This document shows, piece after piece, positions 41,769 to 50,799 of a stretch of 61,739 nucleotides of DNA. This DNA comes from DASYVD01 sp036000545 (GTDB lineage: Bacteria; Actinomycetota; UBA4738; CALAEC01), in contig DASYVD010000050.1 of NCBI GenBank assembly GCA_036000545.1, positions 1 to 61,739 on the forward strand, written 5' to 3'. A program made the position numbers and the translations under genes. How positions within the stretch are numbered: the first letter of the stretch is position 1; the number at the start of each line of letters is the position of its first letter. The notes below the pieces were generated by a model that saw nothing but the letters and a program-made list of their open reading frames with translations, was not told the DNA's origin and made no database searches.

Positions 41769-43100
41769 GTGATCGAACGCAGCGAGTACGAGTCGGGCCT
41801 GCGCGTCGTCACCGAACACATGCCCGAAGTGCGCTCGGTGACCACCGGTATTTGGGTGGCGATCGGTTCCCGTGATGAGCGCCCCGAGCTCGCCGGGGCG
41901 TCCCACTTCCTCGAGCACCTGCTGTTCAAGGGAACGCGGAAGCGGTCGGCCCGCGAGATCGCCGAGGCCTTCGACGCGGTGGGTGGAGACGTGAACGCTT
42001 ACACATCGAAGGAGAACACCACGTTCTACACTCGGGTCCTCGACAAGGACCTTCCCATGGCCCTTGATTACCTCTTCGACATGCTTCAGAGCTCGGTCAT
42101 CCGGGGTGAGGACATGGAGGCCGAGCGGCAGGTGATCCTCGAGGAGATCAACATGCACGAGGACGCTCCCGACGAGCTGGTGCATGACCTGTTCACCGAG
42201 ACCCTCTGGCAGGGCCATCCGCTCGGCCGGCCGGTCCTGGGAACGGTGGACACGATCACCGCCGCAACCCGCCAGCAGGTACGCCGGTTCTGGAAGCGAC
42301 ACTACGTGCCGGGGAACTACGTCGTGGCCGCCGCTGGAAACCTGGATCACGAGCAGCTCGTGCGACTCGTGGAAGAGCACGTTGATACGGGTCCGCGCGT
42401 TCGCCGGGGCCGGTGGGTCGTTCGATCCGGGGGGGAGGCGCCGATGCCCTCGGGTGTCGCGTCCGTGCGACGTCGACCGACGGAGCAAGCCCACATCTGC
42501 GTGGGAAGTGGGGGACTGGCTCGGAGCGACCCCCGGCGTTTCGCCTTCGGGGTGGTGAACAATGCGCTCGGCGGCGGCATGTCCTCTCGTCTGTTCCAGG
42601 AGATCCGGGAGAAGCGAGGTCTGGCGTACTCCGTCTACTCCTACCACGCCATGTACGCGGAGACCGGGGCATTCTGCGTGTACGCGGGGACCACTCCCGC
42701 TCGGGCTCGAGAGGTGATAGAGCTCGTCAACGGGGAGCTCGACGGGGTGGCGGAGAACGGCCTGACCCCGGAGGAGCTGGAGCGGGCAAAGGGACACATG
42801 AAGGGGTCGCTCGTTCTGTCCATGGAGGACACGGGCGGTCGAATGACCCGTCTGGGGAAATCGGAGATCGGCCAGGGGGAGATCCTGTCCATCGACGAGA
42901 TCATCGAGCGGATCGATTCGGTGACCCGGGATGACGCCCGGGACATCGCAGCCGATGTGCTCTCCCGTCCACGATCGCTCGCGGTCATCGGGCCGTTCGA
43001 TCAGGGCGCCTTCGACGAGTTCGCCGGGGCCGGAAAGATGGTGGCCGGCGCCGCCGTGCCGGCCGCAGCAGCGGGCCGACGCAAGGGAGGCGGGAAGTGA
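41769..43100 (+). CDS. M16 family zinc peptidase
   Basis: 443 residues from GTG 41769, which has AAGG eight bases upstream and gives the usual start of the family (YESGLRVVTEHMPEVRSVT). The frame is also open back to GTG 41616 inside pnp, so a longer form is possible. The inverted zinc motif HxxEH is in ASHFLEHLLFKGT and the third ligand glutamate in ILEEINMHED. Processing-peptidase-like proteins of this type occur right after pnp in many bacteria. Substrate unknown. Its stop overlaps the dapB start. Confidence 0.9.
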   Translation: MIERSEYESGLRVVTEHMPEVRSVTTGIWVAIGSRDERPELAGASHFLEHLLFKGTRKRSAREIAEAFDAVGGDVNAYTSKENTTFYTRVLDKDLPMALDYLFDMLQSSVIRGEDMEAERQVILEEINMHEDAPDELVHDLFTETLWQGHPLGRPVLGTVDTITAATRQQVRRFWKRHYVPGNYVVAAAGNLDHEQLVRLVEEHVDTGPRVRRGRWVVRSGGEAPMPSGVASVRRRPTEQAHICVGSGGLARSDPRRFAFGVVNNALGGGMSSRLFQEIREKRGLAYSVYSYHAMYAETGAFCVYAGTTPARAREVIELVNGELDGVAENGLTPEELERAKGHMKGSLVLSMEDTGGRMTRLGKSEIGQGEILSIDEIIERIDSVTRDDARDIAADVLSRPRSLAVIGPFDQGAFDEFAGAGKMVAGAAVPAAAAGRRKGGGK

Positions 43101-43897
43101 TCCGGGTGGGCGTCATCGGAGCCCTCGGGAAGATGGGGCAGCTGGTGTGTCGCGCCGTGGCCGAGCATCCCGATCTGGTCTTGGTGGCGGCGATCAACCC
43201 GTCGCGTCCAGGTGTCAACATCGGGGAAGCGATCGGCCACCCCAGGGTCGACGTCGAGGTGTCGCCTCAGCTCGAGACCCTCCTCCAAGCCGAGACCGAG
43301 GTGGCTGTGGACTTCACCCAGCCCGATGCCGTCATGGAGAACATCCGATGGTGCGTGGACCACGCGATGCACATGGTCGTGGGGACCACCGGCATCGGTC
43401 CAGACGAGCTCGACCAGATCCAGGAGTGGATCGACCAGGAGGGCGGCGACGCGCACGTGATCATCGTCCCGAACTTCTCTCTTGGCGCAGTCATCGCGCA
43501 GCGGTTCGCGGAGGCCGCCGCCAGGTTCTTCCCGGCCGCCGAGATCATCGAACTTCACCACGAGCAGAAGGCCGATGCTCCTTCGGGGACGGCCGCGGCC
43601 ACCGCATCGCGAATGGCGGAGGCCCGCGAGGAGAAGTGGACCGGGCCGGACAGCGAGAAGGTCCCCGGCGTCCGCGGGGGCGAGATCGAGGGGATCCGGG
43701 TCCACAGCGTGCGGCTCCCTGGGCTGGTGGCCCACCAGGAGGTCATCTTCGGGGCCCTGGGCCAGACCCTTTCCATCCGGCACGACGCCTACGACCGGAC
43801 GTGCTACCTCCCAGGCGTGGTTCTGGCGATCAAGGAGATCGCTACCCGGCCGGGCCTCACCGTGGGGCTGGAGCCTATCCTCGGCCTGGACAGCTGA
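43097..43897 (+). CDS. dapB: 4-hydroxy-tetrahydrodipicolinate reductase
   Basis: 266 residues. The second diaminopimelate/lysine pathway enzyme; reduces the DapA product with NAD(P)H. Motifs: VGVIGALGKMGQLV (nucleotide binding; the usual GAxGRMG has Lys here), VDFTQPDAV, GTTGI, and the catalytic ELHHEQKADAPSGTA. GTG 43097 overlaps the M16 gene. dapA is 7 kb downstream in a separate unit. It faces the USP-like gene with a three-base gap. Confidence 0.95.
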   Translation: MIRVGVIGALGKMGQLVCRAVAEHPDLVLVAAINPSRPGVNIGEAIGHPRVDVEVSPQLETLLQAETEVAVDFTQPDAVMENIRWCVDHAMHMVVGTTGIGPDELDQIQEWIDQEGGDAHVIIVPNFSLGAVIAQRFAEAAARFFPAAEIIELHHEQKADAPSGTAAATASRMAEAREEKWTGPDSEKVPGVRGGEIEGIRVHSVRLPGLVAHQEVIFGALGQTLSIRHDAYDRTCYLPGVVLAIKEIATRPGLTVGLEPILGLDS

Positions 43898-43900
43898 GTC

Positions 43901-44350
43901 TTACGGCGCCGGCTCAGGCTCCCCGACGATGTGGGTCACGGGCAGCCCGAACGATCGCTCGACACGGTGATGAAGATCCTGCTTCAGCCACCGGGAGGCG
44001 CCGGCAGGAAGCGTCGAGAGGATGATCGCGTCGAATTCCTCGTCCCTGAGGACGTCGGCGATGGCCTCGAACGGGCTGGGATCGCCCACCTCCCCGTTCG
44101 TCTCGACGCCGAGATCTCGGAATCGGGCCAGGCCGTCGTCGAGCCGCTTTTGGGCGATGGCTTCCGCCTGCCCCTCCGTGTACACGGCATACTCCTTCGG
44201 CGCAGTCGCGGGAACAAGGACGTGGAAGCGGCAGGGGCCCTCGGTCATCAGCTCCTTGACCTTCTGAATGAGGTGTTCGCCGCCGAGCGTCTGATTGGCC
44301 ACCACAAGGTATCGGCGCAGGGAAACCACCTCCTCGCAGATACTCTTCAT
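43901..44350 (-). CDS. Universal-stress-like nucleotide-binding protein
   Basis: 149 residues from ATG 44350; the frame is open upstream. Alpha/beta fold of the USP superfamily: RRYLVVANQTLGG, FHVLVPATAPKEY, then FDAIILSTLPAGASRWLKQDLHHRVERSFGLPVTHI, which matches the C-terminal USP pattern (ST.P.G.S.WL). Such small proteins are common in actinobacteria and are often stress-induced; the exact role is unknown. A TACTAT box is only two bases before the ATG, so the true start could be slightly downstream, near the GAGGAGG purine run. Confidence 0.7.
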   Translation of the reverse strand: MKSICEEVVSLRRYLVVANQTLGGEHLIQKVKELMTEGPCRFHVLVPATAPKEYAVYTEGQAEAIAQKRLDDGLARFRDLGVETNGEVGDPSPFEAIADVLRDEEFDAIILSTLPAGASRWLKQDLHHRVERSFGLPVTHIVGEPEPAP

Positions 44351-44359
44351 CGATAGTAC

Positions 44360-44402
44360 GACTGTCTGGGACGGAGGGTTCGAGTTCGCTTTCCGTCCAG
44401 GA
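44360..44402. promoter_or_regulatory. Inverted repeat in the divergent USP/membrane-protein promoter region
   Basis: CTGGGACGGA and TCCGTCCAG (one bulge) flank about 16 bases in the 91-base divergent gap. It could be an operator serving both genes or a hairpin. Confidence 0.35.
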
Positions 44403-44412
44403 CTCCCGTGCG

Positions 44413-44418
44413 TATGAT
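44413..44418 (+). promoter_or_regulatory. -10 box of the 44442 membrane protein gene
   Basis: TATGAT followed by a short leader with a GAAAGGAG ribosome binding site. Confidence 0.5.
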
Positions 44419-44441
44419 TCGGCACTCCGAAAGGAGCGGAG

Positions 44442-45092
44442 ATGACTCGTTCGTGGGATCGGCTGGCGGCGGCCGGGGGCCTGCTCGGGGTGGCGCTATC
44501 ACTGGGAGGCTTCGCGGTGATCGCGGCGTCCGGGTTCGCCGCCCAGCCCGGTGCTTCGACGCAGGACATATCCCGGATACTGGACGAGGGATCTGCGGGT
44601 GTCGCCGTCGCGGGAATCTACATCGACACGCTCGGTTCCCTCTTCTTCATCCTGTTCATCGCGAGGCTATGGGCCGCCCTGCGGCAGGCGGAGGGACAGC
44701 CCGCGTGGCTCTCGGTGGCCGCGTTCGGTTCGGGGATCCTGATGGTGGTCGCGGGGCTCGGCGACAAGATCGCCTACTACGGGATCGTGCTGGCCGCCGA
44801 CAGCGATCTGAGTGCCGAAGCCGTGGCACCTCTGTACTACATCGTGGCGGGATCCTTCCTTCTCTTTCAGACGTTCGGGGGTCTGTTCCTCCTGACAACC
44901 GGGGCTGCCGTTCTGCGGACCGGAGCTCTAGTTCGATGGCTGGGCTGGGCGGGAGTGGTCGTGGGCGGGGCGGCCATCGCGCTGGGTGCCGTTCCCGGGC
45001 CAGGCATGCTGGTCTTCCCGTTCTTCGTGCTGACCGTCGCCGCTCTGAGCGTGGCCCTTCTCCGCAGGCCGCTGGAGGTGGGCGCCGCCTAA
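44442..45092 (+). CDS. Six-helix membrane protein, DUF4386-like
   Basis: 216 residues with about six hydrophobic segments (for example LAAAGGLLGVALSLGGFAVI, SVAAFGSGILMVVAGLGDKI, LGWAGVVVGGAAIALGAVPG). The layout resembles DUF4386-type integral membrane proteins, but I am not certain of the family. ATG 44442 has a good Shine-Dalgarno (GAAAGGAG). It is divergent from the USP-like gene, so both may share control. Its TAA stop interlocks with the TAG of the convergent flavin-protein gene (CTAA at 45089-45092). Confidence 0.65.
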   Translation: MTRSWDRLAAAGGLLGVALSLGGFAVIAASGFAAQPGASTQDISRILDEGSAGVAVAGIYIDTLGSLFFILFIARLWAALRQAEGQPAWLSVAAFGSGILMVVAGLGDKIAYYGIVLAADSDLSAEAVAPLYYIVAGSFLLFQTFGGLFLLTTGAAVLRTGALVRWLGWAGVVVGGAAIALGAVPGPGMLVFPFFVLTVAALSVALLRRPLEVGAA

Positions 45093-45568
45093 CCCTGGCG
45101 GGCGCTGGGCAGCTTCACCCGGAGGGATCCGCCCTTCTGCATTCGGCCGTAATCCCCCCTTCCGTAGTCCCACGACAGCACGCTGCGGGGTGTCAGCCGG
45201 AGCACCACCCGATCTGGCTCTTTAAGGGCCCCGGCAAGCCATCGCTTCCCTTCCGGCACGCCGTACCGGGTGGCGATGCGCTCGAGCCACCGCTCCCGGT
45301 CCTCCTGCCAGACCTCCGGAGTGCCGCGAGCGATCACGGCTCGATAGGGGCGTTCCTCCGAGGCGATGGAGACCGCCGCTGGCGAACCGGCCGCGACGTC
45401 GGCACCCGTTCGCCGGGACTCGAGTCGTGTGGTGAACCAGAACACTCCATTTTCGTAGAGGAACCAGACCGGCCGAACCCTGGGGCCACCGTCGGGTCCG
45501 ACCGTTGCGAAGTACGCCAGCCGAACCTCGTCCAGGAAGGCCGCCAGGTCCTTGCCTTCGAGCGGCAC
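45089..45568 (-). CDS. Split-barrel flavin/F420-binding (pyridoxamine oxidase-like) protein
   Basis: 159 residues from GTG 45568, next to the stop of the upstream phosphatase gene with GGAG in front; the frame is open a little further upstream. The PNPOx-like split barrel is seen in AYFATVGPDGGPRVRPVWFL, VFWFTTRLESRRTGADV and PYRAVIARGTPEVWQED. Actinobacterial members use FMN or F420; the substrate cannot be told. It lies in a three-gene minus-strand group with the phosphatase and the EthD protein. Confidence 0.8.
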   Translation of the reverse strand: MPLEGKDLAAFLDEVRLAYFATVGPDGGPRVRPVWFLYENGVFWFTTRLESRRTGADVAAGSPAAVSIASEERPYRAVIARGTPEVWQEDRERWLERIATRYGVPEGKRWLAGALKEPDRVVLRLTPRSVLSWDYGRGDYGRMQKGGSLRVKLPSARQG

Positions 45569-45569
45569 C

Positions 45570-46103
45570 TCAGCTCTCCAAGCGGTACTCGGCGGCCACA
45601 CGCACCTCCTCGCCCTCTTGCTCCACGAGAACTCCCTCGCATTCGGCCAGCGGCTCGGTCAGCCGGCCGGTGAGCCCGTACACCGCGGTCTCGATGAGCG
45701 GTGTGTGGCCCACGGCGAGGCCGCGGCCTCCTTCAGGGACCTCCGCGAGGAGCTCCCGGATCGCGTCGGCGAGCCGCGCCGACTCCTTCTCGACGAGGTC
45801 AGGGTCGACCCTCTCCACCGCGTCGATGCGCCCGGAACCCGCGGTGCCCGCCGCGGACCGCCACCGGTCCTCGACGGGGGAGGCCAGTCCCTCGGAGACC
45901 CGGTGGGCCGGGAGCTTCTGGCCTAGTCCTCTGAGGAACCAGGCCGCGGTTTCCGCGGCCCGCCGGGCGGGCGATGTGAACACCATCGCATACCCACCAG
46001 GGAGGTCCTTGCCCACCCGCAGCGCGAGGTCCTGACCTTCCTCGGACAGCCGGTCGCCGGCCGGATCCCGCGTGGAGTGCCGCCGCAGCTCCAGCGAACG
46101 CAT
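45570..46103 (-). CDS. Histidine phosphatase superfamily protein, SixA-like
   Basis: 177 residues. The N-terminal phosphate-binding motif is LRRHS (RHG form) and the second histidine is in AVGHTPLIETAV near residue 130; VFTSPARRAAETA is also typical. SixA-type enzymes dephosphorylate phosphohistidine proteins; other small members act on metabolites. It starts right at the stop of the EthD gene (46104) and ends one base before the flavin-protein start, so the three are probably one transcript. Confidence 0.85.
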   Translation of the reverse strand: MRSLELRRHSTRDPAGDRLSEEGQDLALRVGKDLPGGYAMVFTSPARRAAETAAWFLRGLGQKLPAHRVSEGLASPVEDRWRSAAGTAGSGRIDAVERVDPDLVEKESARLADAIRELLAEVPEGGRGLAVGHTPLIETAVYGLTGRLTEPLAECEGVLVEQEGEEVRVAAEYRLES

Positions 46104-46421
46104 CTACTTAACGACGTGCTCTTCGATGAACAGGAGACCGAACTTGTCGGTGAAAGTGGCCAGATCCTCCGTGCTCTTCGCGGCTACCTCGGTCTTCATG
46201 TCGGCCTTGAACCCCTCGCGGTCCTCCCAGGAGAGCACGGCCAGGCCATCGTACGGAACCTCCTGACCCTCCGGGGCCCCGGTGACGACGTTCACGACGT
46301 AGCCCCTGAGGTGCTCGTAGCCGTCTCGAGCGATCGGAGCGTGCTTGGAGAGCCAGTAGTCCTGGAACTCATCGGTCGACATGTCCGCCTTCTTCCGCAG
46401 CCAGATATGGACCTTGGTCAT
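46104..46421 (-). CDS. EthD-domain protein
   Basis: 105 residues, ferredoxin-like (dimeric alpha-beta barrel) fold: VHIWLRKKADMSTDEFQDYW, KHAPIARDGYEHLRGYVVN, DGLAVLSWEDREGF. The EthD family is named from ether degradation but most members have unknown function, some in polyketide or ring-cleavage chemistry. ATG 46421 follows a strong GGAGGGAGG ribosome binding site, and a TAGGAT box is upstream. It heads the three-gene minus-strand group. Confidence 0.8.
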   Translation of the reverse strand: MTKVHIWLRKKADMSTDEFQDYWLSKHAPIARDGYEHLRGYVVNVVTGAPEGQEVPYDGLAVLSWEDREGFKADMKTEVAAKSTEDLATFTDKFGLLFIEEHVVK

Positions 46422-46509
46422 GGAGCCTCCCTCCGTGGACGCTCCAATCCTAAGGGGCAGGGACGTCGGGCCGAAAAGGGTCCTGCTTCCAGAGGGCGCG
46501 CAGCCCCCC

Positions 46510-46515
46510 TACACT
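46510..46515 (+). promoter_or_regulatory. -10 box of second cyclase gene, leaderless
   Basis: TACACT seven bases before ATG 46523; identical hexamer to that of the first cyclase, ffh and ispG. Confidence 0.55.
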
Positions 46516-46522
46516 GCCCTTC

Positions 46523-49500
46523 ATGGCCGCCTGTCCCTCGTGCGGCTCCGAGAACGCGCCCGCGGCACGGTTCTGTTCACACTGCGGGGCCTCTCTGGGC
46601 ATGGCCTGCGGCCGATGCGGGGAGGACCTGCCGCCCGACGCGCGATTCTGCCCGTCCTGTGGGCTCGAGCTGGCACCTGCCCCGGGAGGCGAGGAGCGCA
46701 AGCTCGTGACCATCCTCTTCGCCGACGTCACGGGGTCGACGGAGCTCGGGGAGCGACTCGACGCGGAACGCCTCCGGGAGGTGATGGACGCCTTTTTCGC
46801 CGCCATGAGGGAGGAGATCGAGGCCGAGGGGGGCACGGTCGAGAAGTTCATCGGCGACGCGGTGATGGCCGCGTTCGGCGTCCCCGTCGTACACGAGGAC
46901 GATCCGGCGAGAGCTCTTCGGGCCGCGCATCGGATGCGTCGAAGGCTGGGCCGCCTCAACCAGGAGCTGACGAGCTCTCACGGAGTCGAACTGTCGATGC
47001 GGCTCGGGGTGAACACCGGGGAGGTCCTTGCCGTGACCGCCCCCAAGCCCGGCGAGGCCATGGTGACCGGGGACGCAGTAAACGCGGCGGCCCGGCTCGA
47101 GCAAGCGGCAGAGCCGGGCCAGGTGCTGGTGGGAGAGCGGACGGCCCGAGCCGCCCGAGGGTTCCGGTTCCGGGAGGCGGGTCCGCTCGAGGTCAAAGGG
47201 AAATCCCAGCCGGTCTCCGCGTTCCTCCTTCTGGTCGAGGAGAAGGAAGAAGAGCCGGCACCGGCCGAACTCGAACGAGGGATCCCCGGCATCCGGGCAC
47301 CCCTGGTGGGTCGCGATGCCGAGATGGATCTCCTCTCCTCTCTCAGCGACCGCGTGGTCTCGGAGGGTAGGCCCCACCTGGTGACGATCTACGGTGATCC
47401 CGGGGTTGGCAAGAGCCGGCTCGTGGCGGAGTTCGTCGCCCGGGTGGAGGAACAGCAACCCTCACCGACTGTGGTCCGGGGCCGGTGCCTTCCCTACGGC
47501 GAAGGTGTGACGTTCTGGCCCGTGGCGGAGATCCTCAAGGGTCTCGCCGGAGTCCTCGACACGGATCCGCCCGAGCTCGCGCTGAAGAAGATCGGCAAGC
47601 TCGGGCGGGAGTTCCTCACGCCGGAGGTCGCTACAGATCCGCGCCGAGCCACGGCTGCGCTGGCATTCACCGTTGGCATCGAGGACCCCAGCATCGTCTT
47701 CCGTGACCTCCCCCCCAGAGAAGTGCAGACCGAGACGCACGCGGCCTGGCGATCGTTCTTCTCAGCCCTCTCGAAGGAGCGCCCGCTGGTCGTCATCGTC
47801 GAGGACATCCACTGGGCCGGATCTGCGATGCTCGATCTCCTCGACGACCTGGCGGAGCATGTCGAGGGACCTGTGATGTTCGTCTGCCCGACTCGTCCGG
47901 AGCTGACCGATAGGCAGGCGGAATGGGGAGGCGGGAAGCGGAACTTCTCGAGCATCTCTCTGCTGCCGTTGTCGGCTGCGGAGTCGGAACGGCTGGTTGG
48001 CCTGCTGGTCGCGGTGGAGGATCTCCCCGAACAGCTGCGCCGCCGGATCCTCGATCGTGCCGAGGGCAATCCGTTCTTCCTCGAGGAGATCGTCCGGCAG
48101 CTTGTAGATGAGGGCCGGCTCGTTCCGGAGGACGGGCGGTGGCGGATCACCGGGGACCTCGTCGACATCGCCATCCCAGACACGATCCAGGCCGTCCTGG
48201 CGGCTCGGATCGACCTCCTCCAGCAGGACGACAAGCGTGCGTTGCAGTTCGCCGCGGTGGTCGGGCGAGTGTTCTGGCCCGGACCCGTGGAGATCCTCTT
48301 GGGCCGGACGGAGGGCCTAGAGGACACGCTGGACCGGCTGGAGCGCAAGGAGCTCGTTCTCTCGCGGCTGGGCTCGTCGATGGCCGGGCAGCGAGAGTAC
48401 ATCTTCAAGCACGTCCTGACGCGGGACGTGGCGTTCGAGAGCCTTCCGCGGCGCGAGCGTGCGGCCGCTCACCGCCTGCTGGCCGGATGGATTGAGGACA
48501 CGGTGGGCGAGCGGAAGCTCGAGTTCGTGGAGCTGCTGGCCCACCACTTCGTTGAGGCGTATCGCCTGGCGGTGGAAGGCCCCCGCATCCTCGAGTCCCG
48601 CCGAGGAGCGGGCGAGGCCGCGGGGACCGTCGACCTCGTTGAGGAGCTCCGCAGGAAAGCCCTCGAGTATCTCCTGCTCGCGTCGGAGGACGCCCGGTGG
48701 AAGTCGGCCTTGAAGAAGGCTATCCACCTCGCGGAGCAGGCGGTCGAGTTGGCCCAGGGCGACGTGGAGCGCGCCGTCGCGCTGGAAGCCCTCGGAGAGG
48801 CATACAACTTCGACTACCAGGGCGACCTGGCCTGGGAGCAGCTGACCCGGGCCATCGATACACGGCTGTCGGGAGTCCCCGACGACCGCCGGGCCATCGC
48901 GGATCTGTGCGGCAGGGCTACCGAGATCCCTCTTCGGTGGACAGGGACGATGAAGAAGAAGCCCGAGGAGAGCGATGTCAGGAAATACTTGGAAATCGGG
49001 CTGGAACACGCGGGTGAAGGCGACAGCGATGAGCTGGCCCGGCTGCTCGCGGTGCGTGCTTTCTCGCCCTGGGCGGCCGCGCGTCAGCGGCGGGTAACAG
49101 AGGAGGAGCGACGTGAGGCGATCGCCGACGGGGAGCGAGCTGCCGAGATGGCCCTCCGCTTGGGGCGCCCGGCGCTCGCGTCCGGCGCCCTCGACGCGGT
49201 CGCGGGAGTACACCTGAGCGAGGGACTGTCCGGCGCTGCTCTTCGCGTCACCGAGCGAAGGCTGGCGCTCCTCCCGGCATTGGAAAGGGATCCTTCCGAG
49301 GTCGGTGACATGTACAGCGTACTCGCCTGGCACCACTGCTTCATCGGGCGCTACCGGGATGCCCTCGCGCACGCCACCGAGGGATTCGAGCGGACCAAGC
49401 AGTTCGGGACGTCCGGTGCCCTCCACTCCCTCGCCTGGGGATGCATCGCTCGGGTTCGACTGGGCGACTGGGACGGGTTCTTCGCAGACTTCGCCCGCAT

Positions 49501-50173
49501 CCAGGAGATCCTCGGCGATCGAAGCGCGGACCCTCCCGGATTTGCCGCGCGGCCCTTTGCCGCCGCGGCCTTCATCCACGAGGTTCAGGGGAACCGGGTC
49601 GCAGCGGACCGTTTCCTGTCCATCGTGGCGAAGTCCGACGAGCGGGAGGAGATTGGGGCCACGGCCCGAGACGCCTGGGTGGCCATGGTGCGCATGCGCC
49701 GCGGGGAGCTCGAGGACCCCCTGGCTCGTCTGTGGAAGCCGCAGCTCGAGACCTGGAAAGAGGCGCTCCCGCCCATCATGGAAGCCCGATGCGACTTCCT
49801 GGCCGAGGCGGGGGGATGGGAGGAAGTCGCTACCTTCCTCGAGGGTGCGCGGGCGTTCGCGCGGGAGGCGGGCCTCCTTGCTCTGCCGTTCTTCGCCGAC
49901 CGGTTGGAAGGTCGCGCCGCGCTTGCCGCCGGGCGCCGGCTAGTGGCGGAAAACACGCTCAAGCGTGCGGCGGAGGGATTCGCCTCGCTCGAAGCGGCCT
50001 GGGAGGAAGCACGCACCCGCCTCTATCTCGCTGAAGCCCTCCTGACCGCCAGGCGGATCGCCGAGGCCCGCGAGGAGATCGAGAAGGCCTATCCCGTCTT
50101 CGAGCGGCTTCAGTCGGTCAAGGAGCTGGCCCGCTGCCGCGAGCTGCTGGCCAGGGAGGGTCTGAGCCTCTAG
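46523..50173 (+). CDS. Zinc-ribbon / class III nucleotide cyclase / ATPase / TPR giant protein (copy 2)
   Basis: 1216 residues with the same order as the protein at 25236. Zinc ribbons: CPSCGSEN..FCSHCG and CGRCGEDL..FCPSCG. Cyclase domain: ILFADVTGST near 63, EKFIGDAVMAAFG near 106, GDAVNAAARLEQ near 182; the second specificity position is Met, not Asp. ATPase: FMHAL-type P-loop GDPGVGKSRLVAEFV near 291, Walker B VVIVEDIHWAG near 423. A long TPR-like helical half follows to the C-terminus. The ligand and cyclic nucleotide are unknown. The stop interlocks with the convergent adenosyltransferase gene. No cyclic-nucleotide-binding effector is visible nearby. Confidence 0.85.
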   Translation: MAACPSCGSENAPAARFCSHCGASLGMACGRCGEDLPPDARFCPSCGLELAPAPGGEERKLVTILFADVTGSTELGERLDAERLREVMDAFFAAMREEIEAEGGTVEKFIGDAVMAAFGVPVVHEDDPARALRAAHRMRRRLGRLNQELTSSHGVELSMRLGVNTGEVLAVTAPKPGEAMVTGDAVNAAARLEQAAEPGQVLVGERTARAARGFRFREAGPLEVKGKSQPVSAFLLLVEEKEEEPAPAELERGIPGIRAPLVGRDAEMDLLSSLSDRVVSEGRPHLVTIYGDPGVGKSRLVAEFVARVEEQQPSPTVVRGRCLPYGEGVTFWPVAEILKGLAGVLDTDPPELALKKIGKLGREFLTPEVATDPRRATAALAFTVGIEDPSIVFRDLPPREVQTETHAAWRSFFSALSKERPLVVIVEDIHWAGSAMLDLLDDLAEHVEGPVMFVCPTRPELTDRQAEWGGGKRNFSSISLLPLSAAESERLVGLLVAVEDLPEQLRRRILDRAEGNPFFLEEIVRQLVDEGRLVPEDGRWRITGDLVDIAIPDTIQAVLAARIDLLQQDDKRALQFAAVVGRVFWPGPVEILLGRTEGLEDTLDRLERKELVLSRLGSSMAGQREYIFKHVLTRDVAFESLPRRERAAAHRLLAGWIEDTVGERKLEFVELLAHHFVEAYRLAVEGPRILESRRGAGEAAGTVDLVEELRRKALEYLLLASEDARWKSALKKAIHLAEQAVELAQGDVERAVALEALGEAYNFDYQGDLAWEQLTRAIDTRLSGVPDDRRAIADLCGRATEIPLRWTGTMKKKPEESDVRKYLEIGLEHAGEGDSDELARLLAVRAFSPWAAARQRRVTEEERREAIADGERAAEMALRLGRPALASGALDAVAGVHLSEGLSGAALRVTERRLALLPALERDPSEVGDMYSVLAWHHCFIGRYRDALAHATEGFERTKQFGTSGALHSLAWGCIARVRLGDWDGFFADFARIQEILGDRSADPPGFAARPFAAAAFIHEVQGNRVAADRFLSIVAKSDEREEIGATARDAWVAMVRMRRGELEDPLARLWKPQLETWKEALPPIMEARCDFLAEAGGWEEVATFLEGARAFAREAGLLALPFFADRLEGRAALAAGRRLVAENTLKRAAEGFASLEAAWEEARTRLYLAEALLTARRIAEAREEIEKAYPVFERLQSVKELARCRELLAREGLSL

Positions 50174-50724
50174 CCGTCGCGCTCCCGGCTCGGTTCCTCT
50201 GGGCCGCCGGCCTGCCATCGGGCCAGCACGAACAGGAAGTCCGACAGCCGGTTCAGGTACCTAAGCGCTTCGGGGTTCACTTCCCCCCCCGATGCCTGGA
50301 GGTCCACCGCCCGGCGCTCGGCCCGGCGGACCACCGTGCGGGCAACGTCCAGGGCCGCCGACACCCGCGTGGCTCCCGGGACCACGAACTCTCCCGGGAG
50401 GGGGTGGTCCTCGACGGTCTCGTCTATCGCTCGCTCCAGTGCTTCCACCATCTCCGCGGTGACCAGGGAGACTCCCGGCCGGAGCTTGCCCCGCTGGGAG
50501 GGGTTCGTGGCCAGGTCTGCTCCCACCACGAACAGGTCCCGCTGAACGCCCAGGAGGATCGCCTGGAGCGCGGGCTGGTTCGAGAGGGCCCGAGCCAGGC
50601 CGATCGCCGCCACGGCTTCGTCCGCGGTGCCGTACGCCTCGGCGGCGGGATCGGCCTTGGAGACGCGTCCGCCGTACAGCAGCCCGGTGGTGCCGTCGTC
50701 CCCGGACCGTGTGTAGATGCGCAT
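50170..50724 (-). CDS. Cob(I)alamin adenosyltransferase, PduO type
   Basis: 184 residues. It moves the adenosyl group of ATP to cob(I)alamin to make coenzyme B12. Motifs: IYTRSGDDGTTGLLYGGRVSK at the N-terminus (ATP-binding TRxGDxGTT), DEAVAAIGLAR, and RRAERRAVDL ... NPEALRYLNRLSDFLFVLAR at the end. The length is normal. A TATCCT box lies eight bases before ATG 50724 on the minus strand, another leaderless start. It is a single-gene unit; no other cobalamin gene is seen. Confidence 0.93.
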   Translation of the reverse strand: MRIYTRSGDDGTTGLLYGGRVSKADPAAEAYGTADEAVAAIGLARALSNQPALQAILLGVQRDLFVVGADLATNPSQRGKLRPGVSLVTAEMVEALERAIDETVEDHPLPGEFVVPGATRVSAALDVARTVVRRAERRAVDLQASGGEVNPEALRYLNRLSDFLFVLARWQAGGPEEPSRERDG

Positions 50725-50732
50725 GCCCGGCT

Positions 50733-50738
50733 AGGATA
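50733..50738 (-). promoter_or_regulatory. -10 box of the adenosyltransferase gene, leaderless
   Basis: TATCCT (minus strand) with an eight-base spacer to ATG 50724. Confidence 0.5.
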
Positions 50739-50770
50739 GCGCCGCAGGGCTCAGCGCCCGGGTTACACGC

Positions 50771-50799
50771 TTGTTCTTTGCGTTACGTAATGCTAGGAT
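50771..50799 (+). promoter_or_regulatory. dapA promoter with palindrome in the spacer
   Basis: TTGTTC (50771-50776), 17-base spacer, TAGGAT (50794-50799) preceded by TGC. The spacer contains TTACGTAA inside the near-palindrome GCGTTACGTAATGC (50780-50793), a likely operator. The ~114-base leader that follows is very GC-rich and can form several hairpins, then ends in AAGGAGG. Confidence 0.65.

Noticed and set aside
39287..41929. 880-codon open frame on the minus strand across pnp
   Set aside because: It is the antisense shadow of pnp, which has clear domains; long antisense frames are expected in GC-rich DNA.
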